A stretch of DNA of 64,000 nt from DASWJZ01 sp963792885 (GCA_963792885.1 CAWBXX010000001.1:434001-498000); one strand, 5' to 3'; counted from the first letter of the stretch, positions 36,372 to 45,744 are shown. The notes: generated from the letters alone by a model not told the origin. Numbers and translations: made by a program.

Positions 36372-37763
36372 ATGGCCGTCGACGTGGTCGCAAGTGACTC
36401 GGATTTCGCGCGCGCAAAGCTGAGAAGCCGGCAGGGAACACGGATCGCCGAAAGCCTGGCCGCAGAGGAGGCGGCGGGGCGGCTCCTCGCGCTCAGAGGA
36501 CGCACGATCGCGCTCATGGTGATCGGCGTCTTCCTTCTGACGCTCGCGCCGTTTCCGGAAGTGCTCTTCTACGAGCTCCTGCTCGCGCTCTTCATCGTCG
36601 CCGGCTATGCGCGGCACGCGGTGGAGGCTCTCGGGCTCTTCCGCTGGTGGCAGCCCTATGCGCAGGTCGCGCTCGATTCGGCGCTGCTCGCTTTCACGCT
36701 CGTCGTCCCAAACCCAGTGGCGAGCGTGCATCTGCCGATCCAGATGGAGCTCAGGTTCGGTAACTTCGTCTATTTCTACGTACTCCTGGTCGGGCTCGCC
36801 TTCAGCTACCAGCCGAAGCTGCTCATCTGGGGCGGCATCACCGGAGCGGTCGCGTGGGGCTCTGCGGTCGGGTGGATCGCGCTCCTCCCTACCACCATCC
36901 TGACCTACCCCGAGCCCGCGACCGCCGATGCGATCATGTCGCGCACCGCGCTCCCGACCTTCGTCGACCTCGACCAGCCGATCCGCGACATCGTCGTCTT
37001 CCTCATCGTCGCCACGCTTCTCGCAGCCGTCGTGGCGCGCTCGCGCAATCTCGTCGAACGGCAGGCGGCGCTCGAACGCGAAAGGGGCAACCTCGCGCGC
37101 TACTTTCCGCCGGCGACCGTCGATCGCCTCGCGCGGCAGGACCAGGCGCTGGCGCAAACGCGCGAGCAGGATGCCGCGGTGCTGTTCGCCGACCTCGTCG
37201 GCTTCACCGCCTGGGCCGAGCGGCACACGCCGCAGGAAGCGATCGGGCTCTTACGCGAAGTGCACGCGCGGCTTGAAGACGAGGTGTTCCGCTGCGACGG
37301 CACGCTCGACAAGTTCATCGGGGACGGCCTGATGGCGACCTTCGGCACGCCCGATCCAACGCCGCGCGACGTGGTCAACGCGGTCAGGTGCCTCAAGTCG
37401 ATGGCGGACGATTTCGCCGCCTGGAACGAGAGGCGGCGCACGCGCGGCAAAGCGCCGATCGATATCGCTATCGGCCTCCATTTCGGCCCGGTCGTCGTCG
37501 GCAATATCGGAACGGATCGGCGACTGGAGTTTGCCGTGCTCGGCGACACCGTCAACGTCGCGAGCCGACTGGAGGCGCTCACGCGCGAACTGAACTGCAC
37601 GGCGCTGATCTCGACCGGCGTCGCGGATGCGCTCCGCCGGGAGGCGCCGGTCGAAGCCGACGCTCTTCTTTCCGGCTTCGCCGAGCGCGGCGAAGTGGCG
37701 ATCAAGGGCCGCGCGCAGCCGGTCGCGGTTCTCGCCTACGGAAAGGGCGCAGTCAGAGCCTGA
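36372..37763 (+). CDS. Membrane-bound class III adenylate/guanylate cyclase
   Basis: The protein has 463 residues. About six hydrophobic segments lie between residues 45 and 225, followed by a short linker (RNLVERQAALERERGNLARY) and a C-terminal cyclase domain. Metal-site Asp residues are in LFADLVGFTAW and FIGDGLMATFG, and the NR pair is in GDTVNVASRLE. It should make cAMP or cGMP at the inner membrane. The ATG at 36372 follows GGGAGG. Its end overlaps the convergent methyltransferase-like gene by 11 bases. The sensed signal is unknown. Confidence 0.9.
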   Translation: MAVDVVASDSDFARAKLRSRQGTRIAESLAAEEAAGRLLALRGRTIALMVIGVFLLTLAPFPEVLFYELLLALFIVAGYARHAVEALGLFRWWQPYAQVALDSALLAFTLVVPNPVASVHLPIQMELRFGNFVYFYVLLVGLAFSYQPKLLIWGGITGAVAWGSAVGWIALLPTTILTYPEPATADAIMSRTALPTFVDLDQPIRDIVVFLIVATLLAAVVARSRNLVERQAALERERGNLARYFPPATVDRLARQDQALAQTREQDAAVLFADLVGFTAWAERHTPQEAIGLLREVHARLEDEVFRCDGTLDKFIGDGLMATFGTPDPTPRDVVNAVRCLKSMADDFAAWNERRRTRGKAPIDIAIGLHFGPVVVGNIGTDRRLEFAVLGDTVNVASRLEALTRELNCTALISTGVADALRREAPVEADALLSGFAERGEVAIKGRAQPVAVLAYGKGAVRA

Positions 37764-38241
37764 AGCCGTAGCGCGGCACGCTCTCCTTGTAGGCACGGTA
37801 GTCTTCGCCGAACTTCCGCTCGAGATAGCGCTCCTCGCGCAGGACTACGCCGTAGTGGAGCACGAAGCAGCTCACCACGACGAGGATGAAAGTCCATTCG
37901 AGGCTGAAGGCGAGAGTGATGCCGATGAGCGCCAAAATTCCTCCGACGTACATCGGATTGCGCAAGCGGCTGTAAACGCTGTCGCGCGCAATCACGAGCG
38001 ACGGCTGGAACGGATTCACGTTCGTCCCGACGTGCACGAAGGCGCGCCTGGCGAGAACCAGCATCGCCAAGCCAATGACGAAAAGCACGACGCCGACAAT
38101 CACGCGCAACAAGAACGGCAGGCGGGAGAAGGCCGAAAGCGGAAAGAGCCAGTCGAGGATCACGCCGACGACGAGCACAATCAGAGGAATCAGTGGGGGG
38201 AAGATGATGACGCCCGCAACGTCCTTCTCGTTATCCGGCAT
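37753..38241 (-). CDS. Isoprenylcysteine/phospholipid methyltransferase-type membrane protein
   Basis: This 162-residue protein has four or so helices and the ICMT/PEMT C-terminal signature YSRLRNPMYVGGILALIG, then LHYGVVLREERYLERKFGED and YRAYKESVPRYGFRL. The family methylates lipids, quinones or prenylated groups with SAM bound in the membrane. The ATG at 38241 follows GAGGAAG. The substrate is not predictable. Confidence 0.88.
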   Translation of the reverse strand: MPDNEKDVAGVIIFPPLIPLIVLVVGVILDWLFPLSAFSRLPFLLRVIVGVVLFVIGLAMLVLARRAFVHVGTNVNPFQPSLVIARDSVYSRLRNPMYVGGILALIGITLAFSLEWTFILVVVSCFVLHYGVVLREERYLERKFGEDYRAYKESVPRYGFRL

Positions 38242-38308
38242 GGCTTCCTCCTCAGAAGCGCCGACAAGCTTGCAGCGATTTGTAACGACATTGTCCCAGG
38301 TTTCCGGC

Positions 38309-38998
38309 TCATGTCGCAACGACCGATCGCGCGAACGCCGCCATATGAAAGCGCGTCTGCGCCTCGGCGTAGCGCCATTCGGGCCCGACCGGGCAAGCAT
38401 TCCGCGCATGGCAGCCGACGAGGAGACAGTCAGCATCTGGCGTGGCGATATGCGTCGCGCAGACCGGCACGTCATACGCGCTGCCGGTAAACGCGCCGAC
38501 CGGGCACGCCGAGAGACAAGGCTTGTCGGCGCAGCTCTCGCACGGGCTCGGCACGTCTGAACGCGGCGGGAGCTCCAGGCGCTCCGCGAAAAGCATCGCC
38601 GCGCGCCAAGCGTGCCAGAGCCCGTATTCGGGATGGATCAGGATGCCGAGCGGCGAAGAATAGAGCGTCTCGGCGCGCAGCGCCCAGCGCTGGAAGGGCG
38701 GTGCGTCGGGGCCGAACGGATAGACGGCGCGCTCCCCGAACTCTTCCGCGATCGGATCGACGACGCGCTTCGTCCAGCGATCGAGCGGATTCGGCGCGCC
38801 GTCGATGCGCGGTGCAAAAGCTTCCCACATCGCCGAACCCGTATTGCCGACGAGGAGCACCGTTCCCACCGCGTCCATGCCAGCCTCGCCTGGCTCGGGA
38901 TGAAACCCGCCACGGAGGATCAGCCCGTGCGTCGAGAGGGCCCGCGCGAGTCTACCCAGCACGATGGCTTGCCTCCGGCCGAGCAAGAATGGCAACAT
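38309..38998 (-). CDS. 4Fe-4S protein related to QueG / corrinoid-processing reductases
   Basis: The 229-residue protein carries two ferredoxin-like cysteine clusters near its C-terminus (CESCADKPCLSACPVGAF and, later, CHARNACPVG). They are preceded by LGILIHPEYGLWHAWRAAML, which resembles the cobalamin-binding half of epoxyqueuosine reductase QueG (INPEYGSW) and of CblC-type corrinoid processors. It is shorter than QueG and lacks the HEAT-like C-terminus. It sits near the corrinoid methyltransferase genes, so a role in corrinoid reduction or processing is possible but unproven. The ATG at 38998 is 26 bases from the divergent GST start. Confidence 0.6.
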   Translation of the reverse strand: MLPFLLGRRQAIVLGRLARALSTHGLILRGGFHPEPGEAGMDAVGTVLLVGNTGSAMWEAFAPRIDGAPNPLDRWTKRVVDPIAEEFGERAVYPFGPDAPPFQRWALRAETLYSSPLGILIHPEYGLWHAWRAAMLFAERLELPPRSDVPSPCESCADKPCLSACPVGAFTGSAYDVPVCATHIATPDADCLLVGCHARNACPVGPEWRYAEAQTRFHMAAFARSVVAT

Positions 38999-39024
38999 TG
39001 CTGACCCTTCTAGGGAGGCGAACA

Positions 39025-39651
39025 ATGATCCTCATCGGCCAATACGACTCCCCGTTCACGCGCCGCGTCGGCATCGCTCTTACGCTCTACGACATGCCCT
39101 TCGAGCATCGAGGTTGGTCGACATTCGGCGATGCAGACAACATACGGCCCTTCAATCCGCTGACCCGTGTACCGACCCTGGTTCTCGACGATGGCGAAGT
39201 GCTGGTCGAGAGCCACAGCATTTTGGACTACCTCGATAGTCTCGTACCGGCCGATCGCCGAATGTTCCCGACCGCGGAACCGGCCCGCCGCCGGGCACTG
39301 AAGGTGGCCGCGCTGGCGACCGGGCTCAGCGACAAGGCCGTCGCCCTCTTTTACGAAAAGCTGCTGCACAAGGAGGTATCCGAGCTCTGGGTCAGGCGAT
39401 GCCAGACGCAGATAGCCGCCGTTCTCGCTGTTCTTGAAGCAGACCGTGCAAAGCGAGGCGGCGATTACTGGTTCGGAGACAGAATCGGGCATGCCGACAT
39501 CGCGGTCGCCGTGGCGCTCCGCTTCATTGCCGAGGCGCATGCGGAGCTGTTTCCCACGGCGGATCATCCGGCGCTTGCCGCCCATTCGGCCCGGCTCGAA
39601 GCGCTCACCGTGTTCGAGACCATCAGCCAGCCGTTCATCCCGCCGAGCTAG
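39025..39651 (+). CDS. Glutathione S-transferase family protein
   Basis: This 208-residue protein has the thioredoxin-fold GST N-domain with SPFTRRVGIALTLYDMPFE, VPTLVLDDGE and the glutathione gamma-glutamyl-binding VESHSILDYLD. A helical C-domain contains GDRIGHADIAVAVALRF. AGGGAGG precedes the ATG. It probably handles electrophiles or thiol chemistry. No cluster-specific role can be assigned. It ends 3 bases before the stop of the convergent mttB-like gene. Confidence 0.9.
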   Translation: MILIGQYDSPFTRRVGIALTLYDMPFEHRGWSTFGDADNIRPFNPLTRVPTLVLDDGEVLVESHSILDYLDSLVPADRRMFPTAEPARRRALKVAALATGLSDKAVALFYEKLLHKEVSELWVRRCQTQIAAVLAVLEADRAKRGGDYWFGDRIGHADIAVAVALRFIAEAHAELFPTADHPALAAHSARLEALTVFETISQPFIPPS

Positions 39652-39654
39652 CTC

Positions 39655-41226
39655 TCAGGCGAACGCATCCGGCATCGAGGCCTTTTTCTTGGCCACGAAA
39701 TCCTGCAGTGCCTCGTCGATGCTCACGTCGAGTGGCGGGGCTTCGTATTCGGCGAGCCATTTCTTCCAGATCGGGTTGGCGCGCTGTTCCGCCGTCTTCT
39801 CGCCCTCGGCCAGCCATTGCTCATAGGAATTGTTGTCGGCGATCGTCGAGCGGTAGAACGCCGTCTCGAAATTCGCCTGCGTGTGGGCGCAGCCGAGGTA
39901 ATGCGCGCCTGGCCCGACCTCGCGGATGGCGGAAAGCGCCTGCCCGTTCTCGGTCAGATCCACGCCTTCAGCGAAGCGCTGCAGCATGGCGAGCTGATCG
40001 CAATCCATCACGAATTTCTCGTAACCGGAGGAGAGCCCGCCTTCGAGCCAGCCAGCCGCATGCAGCACGAAGTTGGTGCCGGCGAGAAGCGTCGTGTTCA
40101 GCGTGTTGGCGCTCTCGTAAGCCGCCTGCGCGTCGGCAACCTTGGAGGCGCACAAGCCGCCGCCGGTGCGGAAGGGAATGCCGAGACGGCGGGCAAGCTG
40201 CGCCGCGCCGTAGGAGACAAGCGACGGCTCCGGCGTGCCGAAGGTCGGCGCCCCGGACTGCATTGAGATCGAGGCGGCGAAGCATCCCATCAGAACCGGG
40301 GCCCCGGGCCGGCAAAGCTGCGTCAGGGCCGCACCCGCGAGCACCTCCGCGAGCACCTGCGCCAGCGTGCCGGCGACGGTCACCGGGCTCATGGCGCCGG
40401 CAAGGATGAAGGGCGTGACGATCGTGCCCTGCCCCGCGCGCGCATAGACCTTCAGCGCGCCGAGCATCGTGCCGTCGAAGACCATCGGCGAGTTGGCGTT
40501 GATGAGCGAGACCATCACGCAGTTCTCGGCGACGAACTCCTTGCCGAAGGTCATCTCGGCCATCGTCACGGAATTGGCGGCGCGCTCCGGATGGGTGACG
40601 GACCCCATGAAGGGTTTGTCGGAATAGCGGATGTGCGAATAGACCATGTCGAGGTGCCGCTTGTTGACGGGCACGTCGACCGGCTCGCAGACCGTTCCGC
40701 CGGAATGGTGGATGGCCGGCGCCTGGTAGGCGAGCTTCACGAAATTGCGGAAGTCTTCGATGGTGCCATAGCGGCGGCCCTTATCAAGATCGCGCACGAA
40801 GGGCGGGCCGTAGACCGGCGCGAAAACCGTGGCGTTGCCGCCAATCTCGACGGTGCGCTCGGGATTGCGCGCGTGCTGCGCGAAGGTCGCCGGCGCCGTC
40901 TTAAGCAGCGAGCGGCAGAGCCCCTTCGGGAAGTGCACACGCGTCCCCTTCACATCAGCGCCGGCGTCGCGCCAGAGCGCGAGCGCCTCCTCGTCGTCGC
41001 GGAACTCGATGCCGATTTCCTCAAGAATCAGGTCGGCGTTCGCCTCGATCAGCGACAGCCCTTCCTCGTCGAGCACCTCGTAGTTCGCGAGCTTGCGGCG
41101 GATGAAGGGAAGCTGCACGCGACCGCCCGCCTGCCGGCGCGCACGGCGCGCCTCGGCCCCGCCAGATCCGCGACGGCGGCGGCCCTCCCCTGATTCAGCT
41201 CCCTGATCTGCGCCGGAAAGCGACAT
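39655..41226 (-). CDS. MttB-superfamily (COG5598) methyltransferase, non-pyrrolysine, copy B
   Basis: This 523-residue paralogue of the gene at 13.0 kb has no amber codon. Family phrases include TIVTPFILAGAMSPVT, SGAPTFGTPEPS, HAAGWLEGGLSSGYEKFVMD and GCAHTQANFETAFY. It is expected to demethylate a quaternary amine and methylate the corrinoid protein encoded at 42.3 kb. Residues 16-36 form an Arg-rich N-terminal tail (GRRRRGSGGAEARRARRQAG). The tail precedes the family domain (which begins near LPFIRRKLANYEVLDEEGLS) and resembles the tail of copy A. Its different active-site loops suggest another substrate than copy A. Confidence 0.88.
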   Translation of the reverse strand: MSLSGADQGAESGEGRRRRGSGGAEARRARRQAGGRVQLPFIRRKLANYEVLDEEGLSLIEANADLILEEIGIEFRDDEEALALWRDAGADVKGTRVHFPKGLCRSLLKTAPATFAQHARNPERTVEIGGNATVFAPVYGPPFVRDLDKGRRYGTIEDFRNFVKLAYQAPAIHHSGGTVCEPVDVPVNKRHLDMVYSHIRYSDKPFMGSVTHPERAANSVTMAEMTFGKEFVAENCVMVSLINANSPMVFDGTMLGALKVYARAGQGTIVTPFILAGAMSPVTVAGTLAQVLAEVLAGAALTQLCRPGAPVLMGCFAASISMQSGAPTFGTPEPSLVSYGAAQLARRLGIPFRTGGGLCASKVADAQAAYESANTLNTTLLAGTNFVLHAAGWLEGGLSSGYEKFVMDCDQLAMLQRFAEGVDLTENGQALSAIREVGPGAHYLGCAHTQANFETAFYRSTIADNNSYEQWLAEGEKTAEQRANPIWKKWLAEYEAPPLDVSIDEALQDFVAKKKASMPDAFA

Positions 41227-41404
41227 ATCCTCTCCCACCGGAGCTCAGAGGCCCCGCTTCTTTGCGGACGGTAGGAGCGGGCCGCCCGCCCCGCGCGCTT
41301 CCGAACGGCAGGGGGTGACGCTTGGTGGATACGCGAGGTGCCGAACGCTTGGATTTCCAAGCTCGCCGTGCTCTAGCGACGCGACTTCTCCGGAGCCTCG
41401 CACC

Positions 41405-42130
41405 ATGCGCCTGACCGACTTCAAAGTGCTGACCTTCGACTGCTACGGCACACTCATCGACTGGGAGAGCGGCATGTTCGCGGCGCTTCAGCGGCTCATT
41501 GCCAAGGCCGGAGGTCTCTCGCGCGACACCGTGCTTCAAGCGCACGCGCACCATGAATCGCAGCAGCAGCTCACGACCCCGACGAAGCGCTACAGTGAGC
41601 TTCTCGCCGTTGTCTACAAGCGGCTCGCGGAGGACTGGGGCGTCGCCGTCACATGGGACGAGTGCCTCGCCTATGGTCGCTCGATCAAGGACTGGCCGGC
41701 CTTTCCGGATACGGCCGGCGCGCTTCAATATCTAAAGCAGCACTACAAGCTCGTCATCTTGTCGAACGTCGACAACGAGAGCTTCGCTTTCTCGAACAAG
41801 AAGCTTGGCGTCGCTTTCGATGCGATCTTCACCGCCGAGGACATCGGCTCCTACAAGCCGTCACCGCGGAACTTCGAATATATGCTCGATAAGCTGGCCG
41901 GGCGGGGTATCGCCAAAGGCGACATCCTGCACACGGCGGAGAGCCTGTTCCACGACCACGGCCCGGCGAACGATTTCGGCCTGGCGAATTGCTGGATCTA
42001 TCGCCGCCACGAGGAGGGCGGCTTCGGGGCGACCATGAACCCGGGCCAGATGCCGAAGACCGATTTCCGGTTCACCTCGATGGCGGAGCTGGCCGAGGCG
42101 CACCGGGCGGCCCTGGCCGACGACGCCTAG
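41405..42130 (+). CDS. HAD-superfamily hydrolase, haloacid dehalogenase type II
   Basis: This 241-residue HAD protein has the nucleophile Asp12 in FDCYGTLIDWE, motif II ILSNVDN and motif III GSYKPSP, with the type II dehalogenase layout. It may hydrolyse a 2-haloacid or a phosphate ester. The sequence does not decide this. It is divergent from mttB copy B and stands just before the corrinoid protein gene, so it could process a product of the amine pathway. Confidence 0.88.
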   Translation: MRLTDFKVLTFDCYGTLIDWESGMFAALQRLIAKAGGLSRDTVLQAHAHHESQQQLTTPTKRYSELLAVVYKRLAEDWGVAVTWDECLAYGRSIKDWPAFPDTAGALQYLKQHYKLVILSNVDNESFAFSNKKLGVAFDAIFTAEDIGSYKPSPRNFEYMLDKLAGRGIAKGDILHTAESLFHDHGPANDFGLANCWIYRRHEEGGFGATMNPGQMPKTDFRFTSMAELAEAHRAALADDA

Positions 42131-42255
42131 CCTCGCCAAAGTCGCAGACCGCGCGGGCCGGCGTCGTTTCCAAGCGAGGTTCCCAAGAGCTTCCGCCCAA
42201 TATAGAAGCACGCCCACGCCGCCCGTATCGCGGCGCTTTTGTTATGGAGCCCGAG

Positions 42256-42954
42256 ATGGCCGACGACGATATCGTTCTTGCGGAGCTTTCCGACGACGAC
42301 CTCGTCAAGCAGATGATGGACGACCTCTATGACGGACTCCTGGAGGAGATCCAGGAGAGCGTCCATATCCTGCTCGACCGCGGCTGGGCACCCTATGACG
42401 TCCTGACCAAGTCGCTGGTCGAGGGAATGCGCATCGTCGGCGAGGACTTCCGCGACGGCATTCTCTTCGTGCCGGAGGTGCTCCTCTCAGCAAACGCCAT
42501 GAAGGCGGGGATGGTGATCCTTCGCCCGCTGCTTGCCGAGACCGGCGCGCCGAAGATCGGCAAGATGGTGATCGGGACGGTGAAGGGCGACATCCACGAC
42601 ATCGGCAAGAACCTCGTCGCCATGATGATGGAGGGCGCCGGCTTCGAGGTGATCAATCTCGGCATCAACAATCCGGTCGAGAACTACCTCGCCGCGATCG
42701 AAGAGCATCAGCCCGACATCATCGGGATGTCGGCGCTCCTGACGACGACCATGCCCTACATGAAGGTGGTCATCGACACGCTGAAGGCGAAGGGCATCCG
42801 CGACAACTACATCGTGCTCGTCGGCGGCGCTCCCTTGAACGAGGAGTTCGGCAAGGCGATCGGCGCCGATGCCTATTGCCGGGACGCGGCCGTGACCGTC
42901 GAGACGGCGAAGGACCTGATCAAGCGCAAGCACAACCGGCCCCCCGCGGACTGA
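42256..42954 (+). CDS. Corrinoid (B12-binding) methyl-carrier protein, MttC/MtgC type
   Basis: This 232-residue two-domain corrinoid protein has an N-terminal helical cap (about residues 12-95) and a Rossmann B12 domain. The cobalt-ligating His114 is in GDIHDIGKN, with MSALLTTTM and VLVGGAPLN forming the rest of the base-off pocket. It would accept methyl groups from the MttB-type enzymes and donate them to the pterin-binding methyltransferase. GGAG before the second ATG (42256) favours it over the ATG at 42244. It has no Arg-rich tail, unlike its partner enzymes. Confidence 0.92.
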   Translation: MADDDIVLAELSDDDLVKQMMDDLYDGLLEEIQESVHILLDRGWAPYDVLTKSLVEGMRIVGEDFRDGILFVPEVLLSANAMKAGMVILRPLLAETGAPKIGKMVIGTVKGDIHDIGKNLVAMMMEGAGFEVINLGINNPVENYLAAIEEHQPDIIGMSALLTTTMPYMKVVIDTLKAKGIRDNYIVLVGGAPLNEEFGKAIGADAYCRDAAVTVETAKDLIKRKHNRPPAD

Positions 42955-42963
42955 GGCGGCAGA

Positions 42964-43299
42964 CTAGCAGCGCTTGCGGCTCGCCCTCGGCGGCGTGGCC
43001 TGATGCCGCCAGGCGCTCGTCAGCGCCACCTTGAGATCGTCGAGCGTCAGCGCGGAAAGAGTTGCCGCCGTCCAGCCGGAGTCGCCCCATTTGTTCGGGA
43101 TCTTCCGGTAAGCCTCGGGCTGCATCTCGCAACGAAGCTCCTGCTCCTCCGGCGGAAAGCGGATGTTCGCCGTGAGGTCGTCGGCGGCCAGCGTCGCGAA
43201 GATGCGCCGCGCCTTGAACGCGCGGCGATCGAAGTGCGGCGCCTCGATCGTGCCCTCCAGCGCGAGAGCTATCCGGCGGAGGTCGTCTGCGGCTGCCAT
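42964..43299 (-). CDS. MmcQ/YjbR family protein
   Basis: This 111-residue small protein contains FDRRAFKARRIFATL, LTANIRFPPEEQELRCEMQP and NKWGDSGWTAATL, the pattern of the MmcQ/YjbR family with a double-wing DNA-binding-like fold. Function is unknown. It lies convergent between the corrinoid gene and a cytochrome gene, apparently unrelated to either. Confidence 0.88.
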   Translation of the reverse strand: MAAADDLRRIALALEGTIEAPHFDRRAFKARRIFATLAADDLTANIRFPPEEQELRCEMQPEAYRKIPNKWGDSGWTAATLSALTLDDLKVALTSAWRHQATPPRASRKRC

Positions 43300-43412
43300 C
43301 CGACGTTTCTGCCCGATCCGGAGTGCTGTTCCAAGAAATCTTCCTGAAATCTAAGGGCACTATCCGCCAGAGCACGGAGCCCTGAAGGAACGCGGCTCCA
43401 AGGGAGGATAGA

Positions 43413-43931
43413 ATGGTCCGAACAGCCGTCAGCGCGGCGGTCCTTGCCGTAGCTCTGTTTTCGTCCGCGGCCAGAGCTGATGATGCCGAGGTCGCGCGCG
43501 GGAAGTACTTGGTGACGATCGGCGGGTGCAACGACTGCCACACGCCGGGATATTTCTTCGGCCAGCCGGACATGAACCGCTACCTCGGCGGTTCGGATGT
43601 GGCTTTCGAAATTCCCGGCCTCGGCGCCTTCGTCGGCCGCAACATCACACCCGACAAGGAGACCGGAATCGGCGACTGGACGACCGAGCAGATCGTCACC
43701 GCGCTTCAAACCGGCGTACGTCCCGACGGACGCGAGCTCGCGCCGATCATGCCCTGGCATGCCTTCGCCAACCTCACCGCGGAGGACGTCAATTCGATCG
43801 CCGCGTTCCTCAAGACAATCCCGCCGGTCAGCCATGAGGTGCCGGGGCCGTTCGGGCCTGGGGAAAAGGTGAGCGCCTTCCTCTTCCGGATATTGCCGCC
43901 CGGCGAGACGGCTGCCGCCGCGCCGAAATAG
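43413..43931 (+). CDS. Periplasmic monohaem cytochrome c
   Basis: This 172-residue protein has a signal peptide (cleavage near ARA) and a single haem site CNDCH in YLVTIGGCNDCHTPGYF. A likely distal Met lies in LAPIMPWHAFANLT. GRNITPDKETGIGDWTTEQI is typical of the cytochromes that accompany alcohol or aldehyde dehydrogenases. The electron donor is unknown. It precedes the DUF1638 gene by 67 bases. Confidence 0.88.
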   Translation: MVRTAVSAAVLAVALFSSAARADDAEVARGKYLVTIGGCNDCHTPGYFFGQPDMNRYLGGSDVAFEIPGLGAFVGRNITPDKETGIGDWTTEQIVTALQTGVRPDGRELAPIMPWHAFANLTAEDVNSIAAFLKTIPPVSHEVPGPFGPGEKVSAFLFRILPPGETAAAAPK

Positions 43932-43998
43932 CCCGGATTTCCCGGCGCGCCGCAGGCCGGGCTGGCCGGGCGGAGCCGGAGATGCCATATGCGCGGGG

Positions 43999-44658
43999 AT
44001 GAGCGCGACGCTGTCAGCTCCCTCTCCGGCTAAGCCCGTCGATGCCGAGACCGTTCTCGTCATCGCCTGCGGGGCGCTGGCGCGTGAGATCGGCGATATC
44101 GTCGAGGCGAACGGGCTCGATCACATCGCGCTCACTTGCCTGCCGGCGATCTGGCACAACAGGCCGGAGAAGATTGCACCCGGCGTGCGGGCGCTGATCC
44201 GTGAGAACCGAGATCGCTACAAGCGGATCGCCGTCGCCTACGCCGAGTGCGGGACGCAGGGCGAACTCGATAAGGTCTGCGCAGAGGAAGGCGTGCAGCG
44301 GATCGCCGGCCCGCACTGCTATTCGTTCTATTGGGGAAACGACGCTTTCGCGAAACGCGCGGAAGACGATATCGACGCTTTCTTCCTCACCGACTTCCTG
44401 GCGCGCCAATTCGAGAGTTTTGTGATCGAGCCGCTCGGGCTCGACCGCCACCCCGAGCTTCGCGACATGTATTTCGGCAATTACCGGCGGCTGATCTTCC
44501 TGCAGCAGACCGAAGACATGGCGCTGGAGAAGAAGGCGCGCGCGGCCGCGGAGCGCCTCGGGCTCAAATTCGAGAAGCGCGTCACTGGAATGGGCGACCT
44601 GGCAGGCTTCCTGAAAGCTTCCGTCCCCTATGATGGCGCTGGAAAGGACGGCCGCTGA
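43999..44658 (+). CDS. DUF1638 domain protein
   Basis: This 219-residue protein has VLVIACGALAREIGDIVEAN, AYAECGTQGELD, HCYSFYWGNDAF and DFLARQFESFV. The conserved Cys/His residues suggest a metal or cofactor site. DUF1638 proteins are regularly found beside MttB and corrinoid genes, and their function is unknown. Here it lies within the corrinoid region, consistent with an accessory role in methyl transfer. GGGG before the ATG gives a weak ribosome site. Confidence 0.88.
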   Translation: MSATLSAPSPAKPVDAETVLVIACGALAREIGDIVEANGLDHIALTCLPAIWHNRPEKIAPGVRALIRENRDRYKRIAVAYAECGTQGELDKVCAEEGVQRIAGPHCYSFYWGNDAFAKRAEDDIDAFFLTDFLARQFESFVIEPLGLDRHPELRDMYFGNYRRLIFLQQTEDMALEKKARAAAERLGLKFEKRVTGMGDLAGFLKASVPYDGAGKDGR

Positions 44659-44730
44659 CCTCGTGCCCGCGCCTCGGCGGACACGAGCTGTCCATACCGA
44701 TTTCCCGCGTGGCGCTACGAAAGCCTCTTG

Positions 44731-45339
44731 ATGATCGAGACCGACGGACTGCTGCTCTTGTTTGCGCTGCTCACGTTTGAGAACGCCGGGATTCCCGTGC
44801 CCGGAGAAGCGAGCCTGATTGCCGCCTCCATCTACGCTGGGTCGACCGGCGGCATCGGGCTTGCGGCGGTCGTCATCGTCGCTACGGCCGCGATCGTCAT
44901 AGGCGGCACCGTCGGCTATTCCGTCGGGCGCACACTCGGCAGCCGGCTCCTCGTGCATTACGGCCGCTACATCTGGCTGAACGAGGCGCGGCTCAAGACC
45001 GGCCGCTACCTCTTCATGCGGCACGGCGGGAAGATTATCTTCTTCGGACGCTTCGTCGTGCTGATACGCACCGCACTGACTCTGATCGCTGGTGCGAACC
45101 AGATGGGTTTTTCGCATTTCACTGTCGTCAACACGCTCGGGGGCTTCGTGTGGGTGCTCGTCGTCAGCAGCAGCGCCTATCTTTTCGGCCACGAGATGCG
45201 CCAGTTCGCGGGACCCGCGGCGGCCGCGGTCCTCGTCGGCACGCTGATCTTCCTCGCCGCGCTGATCGTGTTCTTCCGGCACCACGAGAAGGAGCTGGAG
45301 GCTCGGGCTGAGGCGGCCCTGCCCGGCCCGTTGACCTGA
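44731..45339 (+). CDS. DedA-family membrane protein
   Basis: This 202-residue inner-membrane protein has the DedA signature FENAGIPVPGEASLIAAS and the amphipathic segment FMRHGGKIIFFGRFVVLIRT. Re-entrant and transmembrane helices follow. The family includes phospholipid and undecaprenyl-phosphate flippases. No link to the surrounding one-carbon genes is evident. A TTG directly precedes the ATG chosen here. Confidence 0.9.
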   Translation: MIETDGLLLLFALLTFENAGIPVPGEASLIAASIYAGSTGGIGLAAVVIVATAAIVIGGTVGYSVGRTLGSRLLVHYGRYIWLNEARLKTGRYLFMRHGGKIIFFGRFVVLIRTALTLIAGANQMGFSHFTVVNTLGGFVWVLVVSSSAYLFGHEMRQFAGPAAAAVLVGTLIFLAALIVFFRHHEKELEARAEAALPGPLT

Positions 45340-45441
45340 GCCGCGACCGCGCAAGCGTCGCAATCCGCTTCCCCCGTGTCGTGACGGGGCGACCGCCCGC
45401 GGCGAGGCGGCTGGGATAAGCGCGTGAAGCGGAGGTTCTTC

Positions 45442-45744
45442 TTGGCGAAACGGGTCATCGTCTACTGGCGCGACATCCCGGCCCAGGTGATCGTGAAGGC
45501 CGGGCGCAAGGCGGCGAAGCGCGAACTGCCGGAACGCTTCGTGCAGGCCATCGATGCTTGTGCGATGCGGGTGGGCGCGGTCGGCACCGACGCTTATCTC
45601 GCCGAATGGCGACGCGGCGAACCGGAGACTTGCGGCGACGATCTTGAGGCCGAGGCGGATGCGGCGCTAGCCCGCCTGGAGAGCGACTATGGCAGGGATC
45701 GGCTTCGGCAACTGGTCGATAACGGCGGCCGGCAAGAAGGCTAG
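45442..45744 (+). CDS. Virulence-factor domain (pfam13769-like) protein
   Basis: The 100-residue product from the TTG at 45442 (GGAGG six bases upstream) begins MAKRVIVYWRDIPAQVIVKA and continues RYERF-like KRELPERFVQAIDACAMRVG and DAYLAEWRRGEP. This matches a small domain annotated as virulence factor that often precedes methylenetetrahydrofolate reductase genes in alphaproteobacteria. Its function is unknown. It overlaps the next gene by 56 bases in another frame, which implies translational coupling. Confidence 0.78.
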   Translation: MAKRVIVYWRDIPAQVIVKAGRKAAKRELPERFVQAIDACAMRVGAVGTDAYLAEWRRGEPETCGDDLEAEADAALARLESDYGRDRLRQLVDNGGRQEG

